A DNA stretch of 64,000 bases from an uncultured Granulosicoccaceae bacterium (GTDB lineage Bacteria; Pseudomonadota; Gammaproteobacteria; Granulosicoccales; Granulosicoccaceae). Shown in pieces: positions 62,055-64,000 of this stretch. The notes beneath the pieces are model-generated. The model searched no databases. It worked only from the letters and a program-made list of their open reading frames with translations, and was not told where the DNA came from. Positions within the stretch are counted from its first letter, which is position 1, and each line of letters begins with the position of its first letter. The translations under genes were made by a program, and so were the position numbers. The stretch is taken from the NCBI GenBank assembly GCA_938003855.1, contig CALKXD010000014.1, positions 1-64,000 on the forward strand, given 5' to 3'.

Positions 62055-64000
62055 TTAGCTACCTGGAACTAGGGTTACTGGCTGGAACAAGCTTCCAAAT
62101 CCCGCCACGTCAGTACTACCGATCGGCAACCACGCACACCCTGCAGGAACGCCGTCGTCCTGAGCTACTTTTAACATCACTGTGGAATCGTCCTGCTGCA
62201 CACTCACCACAGCATTTTCCTCCAGACCCAGGGCTTGCAGATCAACGCTGTTGAGCGCCACCACATTCTGCCTTGCATCAACCGTTTTCTGTAGTGATCG
62301 AGCACGTCTGACCAGCATATCCGACTTGTATGCCGGCAAATCACCGCAGCGAATCAACTCGTGACCGTTGGTGTTGGGTTCGGGCAACTCGATGGCATCG
62401 GCGCTGTAGGTGTTATCGAGAGTCAGCTCCCGACAAAGCGTTTTCAGTTCACCTCGCACTGCCGTAACGTCGTTGAAGTCGAAGCCGTCAAGGTTGAGTT
62501 CGTTGCCAAGCACACGCAGTATTTTCCAGCCGGGACGCCCCTCACCCGGAGGCGCTGCCGCTCCGTTAAACATCTGCCATGCGCCAACCGCATTGACAAA
62601 TGTTCCGGAGGTTTCCGTGAACGCAGCAGAGGGCAAAACCACATCAGCATGGTCGACCGCATGGCGACTGAGATGTGTCGAGATAATAATGGTCGTTGCA
62701 TTGGCAATCTGCTTTCTAGCCAACGCACTGTTAATCTGCTCATAGCGAGGCTCAACCCCCATCAGCACCAGCGTCTCCAGCGGAGCATCAAGCATTTGTG
62801 CGGCATTGAGGCCCACGGTTTCTGTTGCAACACCGCCTGCTGTTCGGTGAGGGACACAACCGGCAAGCCAGGCACCGGCGGTGTTGCCGCCTTCCGGTAA
62901 ATAGCCAAACACCGCACCGGTGGCGCTGGCAATGCAACTGGCCAGTGCTCGCACTGACGCATAGTCAGGGTGCATCACGGACGAATTGCCCAGCAACACC
63001 GCAGCGTTGTCTGCAGACTTCAGGTGATCAGCGATAGCGCGATGGTTATCGTCAACAGTTGCCTCAGACGCAATACGGGTAACCAGCTCATCCTGACAAC
63101 CACAGGCTACCGCCACCGCCAGCAAATGCAGCAGTTGCTCGCGCGGGGACGCACCAATGTTGCTTGCTGTGTCGAAATTCATTGGATAGACACGCGGATT
63201 AATGAAGCTGATCGACGCGCCCTTCAGGCTGGCTTTACGTAATCGCAGCGCTGCCAGTGGTTGCTCCTTGCGCACGTTTGATCCGATCAACAATGCCGCA
63301 TTGAGGTTTTCCAGATCTTCCAGCGCCATACCCAGCCACGGCATCACCGGCGCAAGCTGTTGGTCGGAGTAATCGATCTGCGTTAAGCGGTGATCAACAT
63401 TGTTGCTGCCGAGCGCACGCATGAGCTTTTGCAGCAGGTACTGCTCTTCCAGGGTCGACTGCGCAGAACCCAATGCGGCAATGGATTTTGGACCGGACTT
63501 TTCAACCGCATCACTGAGCGCTTTGGCGGTTGCCGACAATGCAGTTTGCCAGTCGACCGGTTTTAATTCGCCGTCTATCCGCAACATCGGTGACGAGATA
63601 CGGTCGTCGGTGTAGAGACCTTCATAGCTGAAGCGGTCACGATCTGAAATCCAGGTTTCATTGATCGCTTCATTTTCCCGCGGTACCGCACGGGTTACTG
63701 ACCCGTTGCCGACATGGACAAACAAGTTACTGCCAACGCTGTCGTGCGGAGACACAGTCGAGTGCTGCGTCAGCTCCCAGGAGCGCGCAGAAAAACGCGA
63801 TGGTTTAGCGGTTAGTGCACCAACGGGGCAAAGATCTATCACGTTGCCGGATAACTCTGAGTCAACACTCTTGGCGATGTAAGTGCCGATCCGCATATTC
63901 TCACCACGCCCGGTAGCACCGAGTTCCCGTATACCGGCTATTTCTTCGCCAAAGCGCACACAGCGGGTACAGTGAATGCAGCGCGTCAGTTCGGTTGATA
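62055..64000 (-). CDS. nuoG: NADH-quinone oxidoreductase subunit G (partial, runs off the right edge)
   Basis: Frame continues to the window edge as '..[41 protein letters not shown]', '[25 protein letters not shown]'; molybdopterin-oxidoreductase-like C-terminus. Confidence 0.95.
   Translation of the reverse strand, partial: STELTRCIHCTRCVRFGEEIAGIRELGATGRGENMRIGTYIAKSVDSELSGNVIDLCPVGALTAKPSRFSARSWELTQHSTVSPHDSVGSNLFVHVGNGSVTRAVPRENEAINETWISDRDRFSYEGLYTDDRISSPMLRIDGELKPVDWQTALSATAKALSDAVEKSGPKSIAALGSAQSTLEEQYLLQKLMRALGSNNVDHRLTQIDYSDQQLAPVMPWLGMALEDLENLNAALLIGSNVRKEQPLAALRLRKASLKGASISFINPRVYPMNFDTASNIGASPREQLLHLLAVAVACGCQDELVTRIASEATVDDNHRAIADHLKSADNAAVLLGNSSVMHPDYASVRALASCIASATGAVFGYLPEGGNTAGAWLAGCVPHRTAGGVATETVGLNAAQMLDAPLETLVLMGVEPRYEQINSALARKQIANATTIIISTHLSRHAVDHADVVLPSAAFTETSGTFVNAVGAWQMFNGAAAPPGEGRPGWKILRVLGNELNLDGFDFNDVTAVRGELKTLCRELTLDNTYSADAIELPEPNTNGHELIRCGDLPAYKSDMLVRRARSLQKTVDARQNVVALNSVDLQALGLEENAVVSVQQDDSTVMLKVAQDDGVPAGCAWLPIGSTDVAGFGSLFQPVTLVPGS

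Overview
The window reads as ordinary chromosome of a gammaproteobacterium-like organism. No transposase, integrase, phage module, rRNA or CRISPR array was seen. The right half holds two conserved minus-strand housekeeping blocks: initiator tRNA-rimP-nusA-infB-rbfA-truB-rpsO-pnp, and nuoG(partial)-H-I-J-K-L-M-N. The left half is a mosaic of single genes and small clusters: LysR regulator, aroC, nth, tryptophan 2,3-dioxygenase next to an NYN protein, a GH31/nucleotidyltransferase/GHMP-kinase cluster, isocitrate dehydrogenase, a CpxP/R/A-like module, GMC oxidoreductase, two MFS transporters, an Amt-sensor-kinase fusion, relA, ybbA/ybbP-like genes with tesA, SPFH/NfeD, and a STAS/HATPase pair. 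The items most worth a second look are: (1) a non-canonical isocitrate dehydrogenase whose clasp/small-domain region is duplicated in tandem, with apparently complementary loss of active-site motifs, suggesting a single-chain pseudo-dimer; (2) an Amt ammonium channel fused to a PAS/His-kinase/double-receiver protein with a Lys/Ala repeat linker; (3) a GH31 - UDP-sugar pyrophosphorylase - glucuronokinase-like cluster; (4) a nested imperfect palindrome of about 178 bp after a tet-like MFS gene; (5) an MFS reading frame with no ATG/GTG/TTG in front of its conserved N-terminus; (6) an initiator tRNA with a U1-U72 mismatch. All calls come from reading the sequence and from family knowledge; no database search was run.
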